This document shows positions 45,550 through 53,986 of a DNA stretch of 64,000 nt, in pieces. A program made the translations under genes and the position numbers. Below the pieces are notes generated by a model, which searched no databases, was not told the DNA's origin, and saw only the letters and a program-made list of their open reading frames with translations. Numbering within the stretch: position 1 is the stretch's first letter; the number at the start of each line of letters is the position of its first letter. This DNA is from an uncultured Peptoniphilus sp. (GTDB taxonomy: Bacteria; Bacillota; Clostridia; Tissierellales; Peptoniphilaceae), in assembly GCA_902488455.1 (NCBI GenBank), contig CABTWG010000002.1, forward strand, positions 1 through 64,000. The letters are read 5' to 3'.

Positions 45550-46068
45550 TTATTCCTTGTCATTTTTTGGATTTAGAAACATAACCATGCTTCTACCTTC
45601 CATCTTTGGTTTCTTATCTACTACACCAAATTCAGATACGAGTTCCACAAAGTTATCTAAAACTTCACGTCCTATTTCTGTATGTCCAAGCTCTCGCCCT
45701 CTAAAACGAACAGAAACTTTAACCCTATCTCCTCTTTTTAAGAAACCTATAGTTTGATTTGCTTTTGTCCTTAAATCATGATCTTCGATGCTAGGTGTAA
45801 ATCTTATTTCCTTTACACTTATCACCTTTTGTTTTTTCTTTGATTCTTTTTCCCTTTTTATAAGTTCGTATCTGTATTTTCCATAATCCATAATACGACA
45901 AACAGGTGGTTTAGCCTGTGGCGCGATCTTAACTAGATCAAGTCTTTTGTCCATCGCTAAATCTAGAGCATGTCTTCTTGAGACAACTCCTATTTGATCT
46001 CCGTTTTCGTCGATAAGTCTTACTTCCTGTTCTCTAATAGCTTCGTTGATTTGAAGTTCTTTGATAAT
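45550..46068 (-). CDS. infC: Translation initiation factor IF-3 (ATT start)
   Basis: IF-3 controls start-codon fidelity and subunit dissociation. From residue LQINEAIREQEVRLI onward the family is clear: N-domain (about 1-75), linker with many Lys, C-domain (RFTPSIEDHDLRTK, RGRELGHTEIG). The best start is ATT at 46066-46068, 6 bases after GGAGGT. A non-ATG AUU start is a well-known feature of infC, by which IF-3 limits its own synthesis. The upstream ATG frame would translate through the attenuator hairpin. Predicted length 172 residues. Confidence 0.95.
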   Translation of the reverse strand: MIKELQINEAIREQEVRLIDENGDQIGVVSRRHALDLAMDKRLDLVKIAPQAKPPVCRIMDYGKYRYELIKREKESKKKQKVISVKEIRFTPSIEDHDLRTKANQTIGFLKRGDRVKVSVRFRGRELGHTEIGREVLDNFVELVSEFGVVDKKPKMEGRSMVMFLNPKNDKE

Positions 46069-46183
46069 TGTAGCACCTCCATAAATTAAAAAAGCGGGCA
46101 AAAAGCCCGCAAAAATATCTCGATAGTTTTTACCTTAAACCTCCCTCGGCGTAAGGTGAGAGTGCGAGCTCTACTTTGAATAC
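46069..46183 (-). ncRNA. infC leader with attenuator (L20-leader type)
   Basis: Between the promoter and the ATT start lies a leader of roughly 115 bases. Its first part can fold through GAGCTCGCACTCTC and the GCCGAGGG region. It ends in a strong GC hairpin GCGGGC / GCCCGC (46094-46110) with TTTTTTAAT, a terminator just before the ribosome site. In low-GC Gram-positives L20 binds such leaders and favours termination. I infer the same here from position and layout. Confidence 0.7.
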
Positions 46184-46189
46184 TCGTAC

Positions 46190-46218
46190 ATTCTATCAGT
46201 TAGATTTTATTTTGTCAA
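46190..46218 (-). promoter_or_regulatory. Promoter of infC-rpmI-rplT
   Basis: On the minus strand TTGACA (46213-46218) and TAGAAT (46190-46195) are separated by exactly 17 bases. This is a near-consensus housekeeping promoter. Confidence 0.88.
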
Positions 46219-46251
46219 CAATTATTTTGATAAATACAAATATTTTTATTT

Positions 46252-47358
46252 CTATTTAACTTTTGATTGTAAATATGCATTTATAAATGGGTCAAGGTTT
46301 CCATCCATTACAGATTCTACATCTCCGACTTCTTCGTTGGTTCTGTGATCTTTTACCATCGTGTAGGGTTGAAATACATAGGATCTTATTTGACTTCCCC
46401 AAGCAATTTGTGAGTAGTTGCCTGAAAGGTCTTCAATCGCTTCCTTTTGTTCTTCCTGAGCAATAGAAATAAGTTTTGCCTTTAGAAGTTTCATCGCTGT
46501 CTCTCTATTTTGGATCTGACTTCTTTCATTTTGACATTGGACTACAACTCCTGTTGGAATATGTGTAATTCTTACAGCTGAATCTGTGGTATTTACGTGT
46601 TGTCCACCTGCACCTGAAGATCTATATGTGTCAATCTTTAAATCTTCTGATTTAATATCTACATCCTCAACATCTTCAAGCTCTGGATAGACATCCACTG
46701 AAGAAAATGAAGTGTGTCTTCTCTTATTCGAATCGAAAGGAGAGATTCTTACAAGTCTATGAACTCCCTTCTCACCTTTTAAATATCCATAACAAGAGTC
46801 GCCTTTTATTAAAAGAGTCGCTGATTTGATTCCAGCTTCATCTTCTTTTTGAAGATCTAGAACTTCTAATGAAAAACCCTTTTGCTCGCAGTATCTCGTG
46901 TACATTCTAAGAAGCATAGATGCCCAGTCCTGTGCTTCTGTTCCTCCTGCACCAGCATGTATTTGAAGAATTACATCGTTATCGTCGTACTTCTCATTTA
47001 GAAGTGTAGCTATCTTAAAATCATCTGCATGTTTTTCGAGTTTTGTAAGATCATCTTTAAAATCTTTGTATGCAGAATAATCTTCTTCCATCTCCATGAT
47101 TTCCATTAGAGCATTTAAAGAAGCAATCTCTTCTTTTAAATTTTTTAAATTTTCAATCTTTCTATTATAATGATTAAATTCTTTTATAGTTTTTTGAGCA
47201 GATTCTGTATCTTCCCAAAATCCTTCTTCCATTTGTTTATCGTTTAAGTCTCTAAGTTTTGCTTTTATACCATCAATGTCCATTGATTCCATTAGAGAGT
47301 TCACCATGTCTTCTATTTCATTTAGTTTTGTTTTGTCTAAGTAAACATTCTGTTCCAT
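46252..47358 (-). CDS. prfB: Peptide chain release factor RF2 without programmed frameshift
   Basis: RF2 terminates at UGA and UAA. The protein has the domain-2 SPF-like segment (VRISPFDSNKRRHTSF), the catalytic GGQ in SSGAGGQHVNTT, and the closing QPYTMVKDHRTNEE. I use the ATG at 47358, 4 bases after GGAGGT, giving 368 residues; the TTG frame start overlaps that site. Unlike most bacteria, the reading frame is continuous through the region (about residues 20-35) where a +1 frameshift at UGA normally controls RF2 synthesis. Confidence 0.96.
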   Translation of the reverse strand: MEQNVYLDKTKLNEIEDMVNSLMESMDIDGIKAKLRDLNDKQMEEGFWEDTESAQKTIKEFNHYNRKIENLKNLKEEIASLNALMEIMEMEEDYSAYKDFKDDLTKLEKHADDFKIATLLNEKYDDNDVILQIHAGAGGTEAQDWASMLLRMYTRYCEQKGFSLEVLDLQKEDEAGIKSATLLIKGDSCYGYLKGEKGVHRLVRISPFDSNKRRHTSFSSVDVYPELEDVEDVDIKSEDLKIDTYRSSGAGGQHVNTTDSAVRITHIPTGVVVQCQNERSQIQNRETAMKLLKAKLISIAQEEQKEAIEDLSGNYSQIAWGSQIRSYVFQPYTMVKDHRTNEEVGDVESVMDGNLDPFINAYLQSKVK

Positions 47359-47695
47359 TTTTACCTCCAAATCTACCTCACGTATATTTTATACAAAATT
47401 ATATTATTTCTCAAACTCTTTTGTGAAATTTCAAATTTTCTTTGTGATAATTATAAGAAACAACTTCTCTACCTTGTATTTAAATTTAAAATCTACACTA
47501 ACCAAGTAAGTTTTGTTACAATCTATGAAACTTTTATTGCTTTATGAAAAGATTTTCATTATAATATTTGTTATAAGGTTAGAAATTCTATGTGAATTAT
47601 CTTTCATAGTTTTTAGATTAAATTTTAAAAACTTTATTTACCATACACAATTATGGTATAATAAACACAACTTAAAAAAAGAATGGAGTAATTAA
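47359..47695. other. Divergent spacer between prfB and oppD
   Basis: The 337 bases are very AT-rich and hold the oppD promoter with an overlapping dyad. A 60-codon open frame at 47513-47695 has a composition of Phe, Ile and Leu typical of AT-rich noncoding DNA and no ribosome site. I see no credible gene. Confidence 0.65.
47640..47662 (+). promoter_or_regulatory. oppD promoter -10 with overlapping dyad
   Basis: A perfect TATAAT lies at 47657-47662. The dyad ACCATA-N6-TATGGT (47640-47657) fills the spacer and touches the -10, a plausible repressor site. The -35 (around 47634-47639) is AT-rich and weak. Confidence 0.55.
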
Positions 47696-48691
47696 ATGGA
47701 CAAAGAAGTTTTACTTGAGATGAAAGACCTACATACGGCTTTCAGAATCAAAGATGACTACTACGATGCCGTAGACGATGTTAATTTGTCCTTGTATCCA
47801 GATGAAGTTCTAGCAATAGTTGGTGAATCAGGATGTGGTAAATCCACACTCGCAACAACCATTATGGGACTTCATGATTTTAACTACACCAGAGTATCTG
47901 GCGAAGTTATTTTCGAAGGTGAAAATATTCTGGAATATGACGAGGACAAATACAATGAAATCCGTGGCGGAAAAATCGGTATGATTTTCCAAGACCCACT
48001 TTCAGCTCTTAATCCGCTTCAAAGAATTGAAGATCAAATTGAAGAAGCACTTATCTATCACACAGATATGACAAAAGAGCAAAGGATGGCTAGAGTAGAA
48101 GAGCTTTTAACCAGAGTTGGAATTGAAAATCCAAAGAGAATTATGAGGCAATATCCTCATGAATTATCTGGTGGTATGAGACAAAGAGTTATAATTTCTA
48201 TTGCTCTTGCATGTAAGCCAAAAATAATGATAGCTGACGAACCTACAACAGCTCTTGACGTAACAATTCAAGCACAAATACTAGACCTTATGCTTGATAT
48301 ACAAAGAGAAATGCATGCAGGTATTATACTTATCACCCACGACCTTGGAGTCGTAGCACAAATGGCAGATAGAGTAGCTGTAATGTACGCTGGAGAAATT
48401 GTAGAACTTGCACCTGTACACGAATTATTTAAAAACCCTTTGCATCCTTATACAAGATCTCTTCTAAATTCTATTCCTCAAAAGGATTCTGAAAATGAAG
48501 AACTACACGTAATTCAAGGTATGGTTCCATCACTTATTAACCTACCTCGTACAGGATGTAGATTCGCACCTAGAATTCCTTGGGTACCAGAAAGCGAACA
48601 CGAAGAAATCACTGAACTTCATGAAGCTGAACCAGGACACTTTGTAAGATGTACTTGCTACAAGAGTTTTAAATTTGATTACGAGGTGTAA
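47696..48691 (+). CDS. oppD: Oligopeptide ABC transporter ATPase OppD
   Basis: The 331-residue protein is one of two ATPases of a peptide importer. It has Walker A GESGCGKST, signature LSGGMRQRVIISIAL, Walker B IMIADEPTTALD, and the C-terminal oligo_HPY region with CRFAPRIPW and a cysteine-rich end (RCTCYKSFKF) typical of Fe-S-binding OppD/DppD tails. It is the first gene of oppDFBCA; the oppF ATG follows one base after its stop. Confidence 0.96.
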   Translation: MDKEVLLEMKDLHTAFRIKDDYYDAVDDVNLSLYPDEVLAIVGESGCGKSTLATTIMGLHDFNYTRVSGEVIFEGENILEYDEDKYNEIRGGKIGMIFQDPLSALNPLQRIEDQIEEALIYHTDMTKEQRMARVEELLTRVGIENPKRIMRQYPHELSGGMRQRVIISIALACKPKIMIADEPTTALDVTIQAQILDLMLDIQREMHAGIILITHDLGVVAQMADRVAVMYAGEIVELAPVHELFKNPLHPYTRSLLNSIPQKDSENEELHVIQGMVPSLINLPRTGCRFAPRIPWVPESEHEEITELHEAEPGHFVRCTCYKSFKFDYEV

Positions 48692-48692
48692 T

Positions 48693-49631
48693 ATGTCATT
48701 AATAGAAATAAAAGATTTAAAGGTTCACTACCCTATTCGTGGTGGATTTTTCAATAAAATAATTGATTATGTATATGCTGTTGATGGTGTAAACATGACT
48801 ATTGACGAAGGTAAAACCATTGGACTTATCGGAGAATCAGGTTCAGGTAAGTCTACAATCGGTAAGACAATTGTAGGTCTTGAAAAAGTAACATCTGGAG
48901 AAATTCTATATAATGGACACGACGTAACTAAAAAATCAGTTAGAAAATCAATCCATTATAACAAAGACGTTCAAATGATTTTCCAAGACTCAATGAGTTC
49001 ACTAGACCCTAGAAAGAGGGTTATCGATATAATAGGCGAACCTATTAGAAACTTTGAAAACTTAAATAAAGAAGAAGAATTTGAAAGAGTTCTTGAACTA
49101 CTTGCAATCGTAGGTATGGCTAAAGAAGCCATCTATAAATATCCTCACGAATTCTCCGGTGGTCAAAGACAAAGAATCGGAGTTGCAAGATCTGTTGCTT
49201 GCTATCCAAAACTAATAATAGCAGACGAACCAGTTTCAGCACTTGACTTATCAGTACAAGCTCAAGTACTAAACTACATGAAGAAGATTCAAAAGGACTT
49301 CAATCTAACATATATCTTCATCTCCCACGACTTAGGGGTTGTAAGACATATGTGTGACTACATTTATATAATGCACAGAGGTAGATTCGTAGAAGCAGGA
49401 ACAAGAGAAGATATATACAATAACCCAAGACACATCTATACTAGAAAGCTTATAGCTTCTATTCCTGATACTGACCCTACATTAAAAGAAGAACTTAAAC
49501 GCCAAAGAGACGAAGTAGAAAAAGAATACGATGAAAAATATGATCTTTACTATGATAGCAATAATAAGGTATATCCATTAACACAAATTTCTGATACTCA
49601 CTTTGTCGCACTTAAAGGAGGAGAGAAATAA
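48693..49631 (+). CDS. oppF: Oligopeptide ABC transporter ATPase OppF
   Basis: The partner ATPase has Walker A GESGSGKST, signature FSGGQRQRIGVARSV and Walker B LIIADEPVSALD. I start at the ATG at 48693 (312 residues), behind a GAGGTG site located in the end of oppD; the longer frame starts within oppD. The C-terminal 40 residues are charged and divergent. Its stop overlaps the oppB start (TAATG). Confidence 0.96.
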   Translation: MSLIEIKDLKVHYPIRGGFFNKIIDYVYAVDGVNMTIDEGKTIGLIGESGSGKSTIGKTIVGLEKVTSGEILYNGHDVTKKSVRKSIHYNKDVQMIFQDSMSSLDPRKRVIDIIGEPIRNFENLNKEEEFERVLELLAIVGMAKEAIYKYPHEFSGGQRQRIGVARSVACYPKLIIADEPVSALDLSVQAQVLNYMKKIQKDFNLTYIFISHDLGVVRHMCDYIYIMHRGRFVEAGTREDIYNNPRHIYTRKLIASIPDTDPTLKEELKRQRDEVEKEYDEKYDLYYDSNNKVYPLTQISDTHFVALKGGEK

Positions 49632-50593
49632 TGTGGAAAACAGTCTTACGTAGAGTACTTCTAATGATCCCTCAGCTATTTATACTTAGTCTACTCATCT
49701 TCATCATGGCTAAACAAATGCCAGGGGACGCACTTACCGGATCAATCGGTGGAAATGTTAAGCCTGAAGTATTAGAACAAATCAGGCGCGAATCTGGATG
49801 GTATGACCCATGGTATGAACAATACTGGAGATGGATCACAAAAGCCTTAAGAGGTGACTTTGGAAAGTCATTCCAATATAAACAACCTGTAACAAGAGTA
49901 ATTGGAGCAAGAGCTGCTAACACATTCTTATTAGCACTATTTGCAACTGTTCTAAGTTATCTAATTGCACTTCCTCTAGGAATCAAAGCTGGTAGAAACC
50001 CTGGTTCAAGATTTGATAAGGGAGTTATACTTTATAACTTCATTTCATATGCTATGCCATCATTTGTACTATACCTATTTACACTTTTACTATTTGGTTA
50101 TGTACTAAAATGGTTACCAACTATGGGTTCTGTAGATCCTCATATTGCCAAAGGCACATTTGCTTATTTCTTAAACAGATTAAAGCACCTTATCATGCCT
50201 GCGGGATGTATAGCTATACTTTCAACAACAGGTACAATCCAATACCTAAGAAACGAAATCATAGATGCTAAGACACAAGATTATGTTAAGACAGCTAGAT
50301 CAAAAGGTGTACCTATGAAAAAAGTATATTCACATCATATATTTAGGAACTCTCTTCTACCAATAGCAGCATTCTTTGGATTCCAAATCACTGGTCTTCT
50401 AGGAGGATCAATGATCGCGGAAAGAATATTCAACTATCCTGGTATGGGTAACTTATTTATAGATGCCATACTACTTCGTGACTATTCTGTTGTAAATGCA
50501 CTAGTAATGCTCTATGGATTTTTGAACTTACTTGGTTCTCTACTTTCTGATATTATCATGAGTATCGTTGACCCAAGAATAAGAATAGAATAG
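49631..50593 (+). CDS. oppB: Oligopeptide ABC transporter permease OppB
   Basis: The 320-residue membrane protein opens with an amphipathic-then-hydrophobic helix (LRRVLLMIPQLFILSLLIFI) and shows about six helices. The coupling motif is TARSKGVPMKKVYSHHIFRN (EAA-type). It overlaps oppF by a single base and pairs with OppC. Confidence 0.96.
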   Translation: MWKTVLRRVLLMIPQLFILSLLIFIMAKQMPGDALTGSIGGNVKPEVLEQIRRESGWYDPWYEQYWRWITKALRGDFGKSFQYKQPVTRVIGARAANTFLLALFATVLSYLIALPLGIKAGRNPGSRFDKGVILYNFISYAMPSFVLYLFTLLLFGYVLKWLPTMGSVDPHIAKGTFAYFLNRLKHLIMPAGCIAILSTTGTIQYLRNEIIDAKTQDYVKTARSKGVPMKKVYSHHIFRNSLLPIAAFFGFQITGLLGGSMIAERIFNYPGMGNLFIDAILLRDYSVVNALVMLYGFLNLLGSLLSDIIMSIVDPRIRIE

Positions 50594-50605
50594 GAGGCTA
50601 CCATC

Positions 50606-51568
50606 ATGGATAAAAACAAAAAAGAGATAGCTCCTAATGAAGCAAAAGTGGAAAATATAAAAGATATAGATATGAAGAAACTTGAAGAAGAAAAGATGGA
50701 AAACCCAATGGGTTTTAAAGTAATTCTTAGAGAATTCGAAAAAGACAAGGTAGCAACAGTTGCATTTTGGTTAATTGTAGCATTCCTAGCATTTATTGTA
50801 ATCACATCATTCTTCATATCAGAAGATTTAATTGTAAAAGTAGATATTTTTGAAAAATACGCCAGACCATCAAAAGAAAGTTTTTGGACTTGGTTTGGTA
50901 AAGATTCCGGTGGACGTAGTGTAATGGCACTAACAATTGTAGGTGCTCGTAACTCAGTTCTTATCGGTTTCGGTGTAACAGTAATAACAACATTCGTAGG
51001 ACTTTTCGTAGGTCTTATGGTTGGATACTACGGAGGTAAATTCGACTCTGTAGTAATGAGAATTGTAGACTTTATTTCACTTCTACCAGTTCTTATGATT
51101 ATTATTGTAATTGTAACAATGATTACAAACTTCACAGCAATGAGTTTAATTTTAATCATGTCAGCTTTCTACTGGATAGGTACAGCAAGACTTGTAAGAT
51201 CTAAGGCCCTATCAGAAAGTAGACGTGACTATGTAAATGCATCTAAGACTATGGGAACATCAGACCTTAAGATAATGTACGGTGGAATACTTCCAAATAT
51301 TTCATCAATCCTTATAGTTGACTCAACTCTAGCCCTTGCAGGAAACATTGGTATTGAAACCTCACTTTCATTCTTAGGTTTCGGACTACCAGCTAACGTA
51401 CCTTCCCTAGGTACACTTATAGCTCTTGCAAGTAAGCCAGAAATTATACAAGATAAACCTTATGTATGGGTACCTGCATCATTAACAATATTGTTCTTGA
51501 TGTTATGTATAAATTATGTCGGACAAGCACTGCGCCGTGCATCTGACGCAAGACAAAGATTAGGATGA
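50606..51568 (+). CDS. oppC: Oligopeptide ABC transporter permease OppC
   Basis: The 320-residue protein has a cytoplasmic N-terminal extension of about 45 charged residues, then the OppC_N helix and the permease domain. Characteristic segments are TDSGGRSV-like (GKDSGGRSVMAL), the coupling loop NASKTMGTSDLKIMYGGILPN and SLSFLGFGLPANVPSLGT. A GGAGG site precedes the ATG. Confidence 0.96.
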   Translation: MDKNKKEIAPNEAKVENIKDIDMKKLEEEKMENPMGFKVILREFEKDKVATVAFWLIVAFLAFIVITSFFISEDLIVKVDIFEKYARPSKESFWTWFGKDSGGRSVMALTIVGARNSVLIGFGVTVITTFVGLFVGLMVGYYGGKFDSVVMRIVDFISLLPVLMIIIVIVTMITNFTAMSLILIMSAFYWIGTARLVRSKALSESRRDYVNASKTMGTSDLKIMYGGILPNISSILIVDSTLALAGNIGIETSLSFLGFGLPANVPSLGTLIALASKPEIIQDKPYVWVPASLTILFLMLCINYVGQALRRASDARQRLG

Positions 51569-51581
51569 CAGGAGGTAAGTA

Positions 51582-53435
51582 ATGAAAAATATCCTAAAAA
51601 AAGTCTCACTACTTTTAGCATTTGCTATTATCCTTACTGCTTGCGGTAATGGTGGAGCAAATAAAGCTAATGGCAATAAAGCCAACGGCAACAAAACTAA
51701 TACAGGAGACACTCAAACAGAAGTAGCTAGCCCAAGTATGGAAGCTGTTATCGACAATGACGGAGACGTAATCGATGCTGCAGACGATACATTAAGAGTA
51801 GCAATTATTTCTGACTCAACTTTCAAAGGTATACTTAATGGTGTACTTGCTCAAGACGATCTTGACTTTTCAATCTTAGGTTATACTATGAACGGTGCTT
51901 CAGCTGGTGGACCTAACTATGAAATGAATCAAAATCCAAAGGATGAAGTTCCAGTAAGATGGACATTTGATGCAAAAGCTAAAACTGCAACTGCAGAAAT
52001 CAATCCTAAATTCAAATGGAACAATGGTGAAACAGTAACTACTGATGACATCATCAAAATGTACGAAATTGTATGTAACCAAGACTACATCCTAGATGCT
52101 AAATCAGTAAGATTTGACGAAGACACTCAAAACGTAGTTGGAGCAATCGAATACAACAAAGGCGAAGCAGACCATATTTCAGGTCTTGAAAAAGTTGACG
52201 ATTCTAAACTTATCGTTCACTTTAAAGAATTCTACCCTTCAATTCTATGGGGTGGTGGACTTCAATTTGAATTCGTAAACGCAAAACAATACGAAGGTAT
52301 CGCAATGAAAGACGTTGCTGGTTCTGATCCACTTAGAAAGAACCCACTTTCTTATGGACCTTACTATGTAACTAACATAGTTCCAGGTGAATCTGTTACT
52401 TTCAAAGCTAACGAACACTACATCTGGGGAGCTCCAAAAATCAAAAACCTAGAAATGAGAATTCTTCCATCAGCTCAAGCTGTAGCTTCTATGAAAGCTG
52501 GAGAATTTGATATCTACCTAGGACCTGGAAATGATATTTACGGAGACGTAAAAGACTTATCAAACGTTAAGACAGTTGGTATCCCAAGACTTTCTTGGAA
52601 CTACCTAGGATTTAAACTTGGTACTTGGGACGCAGATAAAGGTGAAATTGTATATAATCCAGAATCTAAGATGGCTGACCCAGCACTTAGAAAAGCAATG
52701 GGACACGCTATTGACAATAACTCAATTGGAGAAAAATTCTTCAACGGATTATCATTCTTTGCTAACTCTCCAATCCCACCAGCATTTGGTCAAATCTATG
52801 ACCCAACTGTAAAGGGATGCTACTATGACATGGATCTTGCTAAGAAACTTCTTGATGACGCAGGATACAAAGATACTGACGGAGACGGATTCAGAGAAAC
52901 TCCAGACGGAAAACCTCTAGTAATCAACTTCGCACACATGGCAGGTGGAGAAACTGCAGAACCACTATCACAATACTATATGCAACAATGGAAAGAAATT
53001 GGTCTTAATGTAAAACTTTACGGAGATAGACTAATGGACTTCAACGTATTCTATGATAAGCTAGACGAAGATGATCCTGAAATTGATGCATTCATGGCTG
53101 GATGGAACACTGGATCTAACCCAGACCCATCAGGATTCTATGGCGCTAAAGCTGCATTCAACCTTCCAAGATACACTTCTCCAGCAATGCAAGAAGTTCT
53201 TGATAAGATATCATCTAACAAAGCTTTAGATGAAGAATTCAGAACAAACGCATACAAAGAATTCCAAGCACTAGCTATGGAAGAAGTTCCTTATATCCCA
53301 ACAAGATTCTCAACTGACTGGATTGTAATCAACAACAGAATTAAACACTTTGACTACAGACCATACGTTGAAGGAGAACACTTCGGATTATATAGCGTAG
53401 AAGTAACTCAAAAAGACAGAGCAGTAGCTCAATAA
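51582..53435 (+). CDS. oppA: Oligopeptide-binding lipoprotein OppA
   Basis: The 617-residue extracellular binding protein has a lipoprotein signal ending ILTAC (Cys21), followed by a repetitive Gly/Ala/Asn/Lys linker (NKANGNKANGNKTN). The SBP_bac_5 domain is clear: FKWNNGETVTTDDI, NPLSYGPYYVTNI, ALRKAMGHAIDNN. An EF-hand-like DTDGDGFRE loop lies near residue 430. The last gene of oppDFBCA, it is followed by a strong terminator. A clear GGAGG site precedes its ATG, which fits the higher output usual for binding proteins. Confidence 0.96.
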   Translation: MKNILKKVSLLLAFAIILTACGNGGANKANGNKANGNKTNTGDTQTEVASPSMEAVIDNDGDVIDAADDTLRVAIISDSTFKGILNGVLAQDDLDFSILGYTMNGASAGGPNYEMNQNPKDEVPVRWTFDAKAKTATAEINPKFKWNNGETVTTDDIIKMYEIVCNQDYILDAKSVRFDEDTQNVVGAIEYNKGEADHISGLEKVDDSKLIVHFKEFYPSILWGGGLQFEFVNAKQYEGIAMKDVAGSDPLRKNPLSYGPYYVTNIVPGESVTFKANEHYIWGAPKIKNLEMRILPSAQAVASMKAGEFDIYLGPGNDIYGDVKDLSNVKTVGIPRLSWNYLGFKLGTWDADKGEIVYNPESKMADPALRKAMGHAIDNNSIGEKFFNGLSFFANSPIPPAFGQIYDPTVKGCYYDMDLAKKLLDDAGYKDTDGDGFRETPDGKPLVINFAHMAGGETAEPLSQYYMQQWKEIGLNVKLYGDRLMDFNVFYDKLDEDDPEIDAFMAGWNTGSNPDPSGFYGAKAAFNLPRYTSPAMQEVLDKISSNKALDEEFRTNAYKEFQALAMEEVPYIPTRFSTDWIVINNRIKHFDYRPYVEGEHFGLYSVEVTQKDRAVAQ

Positions 53436-53452
53436 TAAATATGGCGCTTTAA

Positions 53453-53482
53453 AAACCTCTCATATGAGAGGTTTTTTTTATG
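53453..53482 (+). terminator. Terminator of oppDFBCA
   Basis: The stem AACCTCTC / GAGAGGTT with an ATAT loop is followed by a run of T. Confidence 0.9.
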
Positions 53483-53763
53483 CCCTATTTTTTTGTCTAA
53501 ATCTTCATCTTTACATAAAGAAAGAGACTCGAGTTAATGAGTCTCCCCAATATTTAACATAGAGTCCTAGAAATGAAACAAAATTTAGTTCTAATCTCTT
53601 TCAATTTTTCCAATTCTTTCAATTCTTTTAACAATAAGTTTTATAAGATTTTCTATGTGTTTTCTATCTCCATGTATTATTTACATTTTTTTAATTAAAT
53701 CCTAAACGGCACTTACAATTCTATTAAATGTGTGATAGACTATGCGTATGTGATAAATTCATT

Positions 53764-53833
53764 AAAATACCTCATTGATTTTTTATTGCAGTTGGCAGAC
53801 CGCAAATTTATTATTTCACTGAGGTATTTTTTT
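53764..53833. other. Candidate structured element with inverted-repeat ends
   Basis: AAATACCTCA on the left and TGAGGTATTT on the right bound a ~65-bp element ending in T-rich sequence on the plus strand. Inside, TTGCAGT and ACCGCAA can pair; on the minus strand this pairing has a G-U instead of a mismatch. It may be a small RNA, a large-loop terminator or a tiny mobile-element relic. Confidence 0.4.
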
Positions 53834-53861
53834 GGTTATCATCGCTAAAACTATACTGAAC

Positions 53862-53885
53862 CCCCAGTCCAACTGGGGTTTTCTT
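53862..53885 (+). terminator. Terminator-like hairpin
   Basis: The stem CCCCAGT / ACTGGGG with a 3-base loop is followed by TTTTCTT. No plus-strand gene lies immediately before it, so it may end a transcript from the structured element or back up the opp terminator. Confidence 0.6.
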
Positions 53886-53890
53886 ATAAC

Positions 53891-53910
53891 AAAAAACGAG
53901 GTTGCCCTCG
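53891..53910 (-). terminator. Terminator of trmN6-rsmI-nurA-herA
   Basis: On the minus strand CGAGG-GCAA-CCTCG, a stem closed by a GNRA tetraloop, is followed by TTTTTTG. It lies about 80 bases past the herA stop. Confidence 0.82.
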
Positions 53911-53986
53911 CCTTTTAATTCAAAATATAAAATTATTTTAATTATTTTTATTTTCTAAATTTATCTTATCTTTTTTAAAAATAAAT

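Larger units (their letters stand above)
53436..53986. other. Gene-free spacer between opp and herA
   Basis: No gene is seen in these 551 bases. It contains the opp terminator, a small hairpin GAGACTC / GAGTCTC near 53526-53547, an element bounded by 10-bp inverted repeats (53765-53829), a plus-strand hairpin CCCCAGT / ACTGGGG with TTTTCTT (53862-53885), and the herA terminator. Confidence 0.65.

Noticed and set aside
47513..47695. 60-residue open frame before oppD
   Set aside because: AT-rich composition, no ribosome site, and it runs through the oppD promoter.
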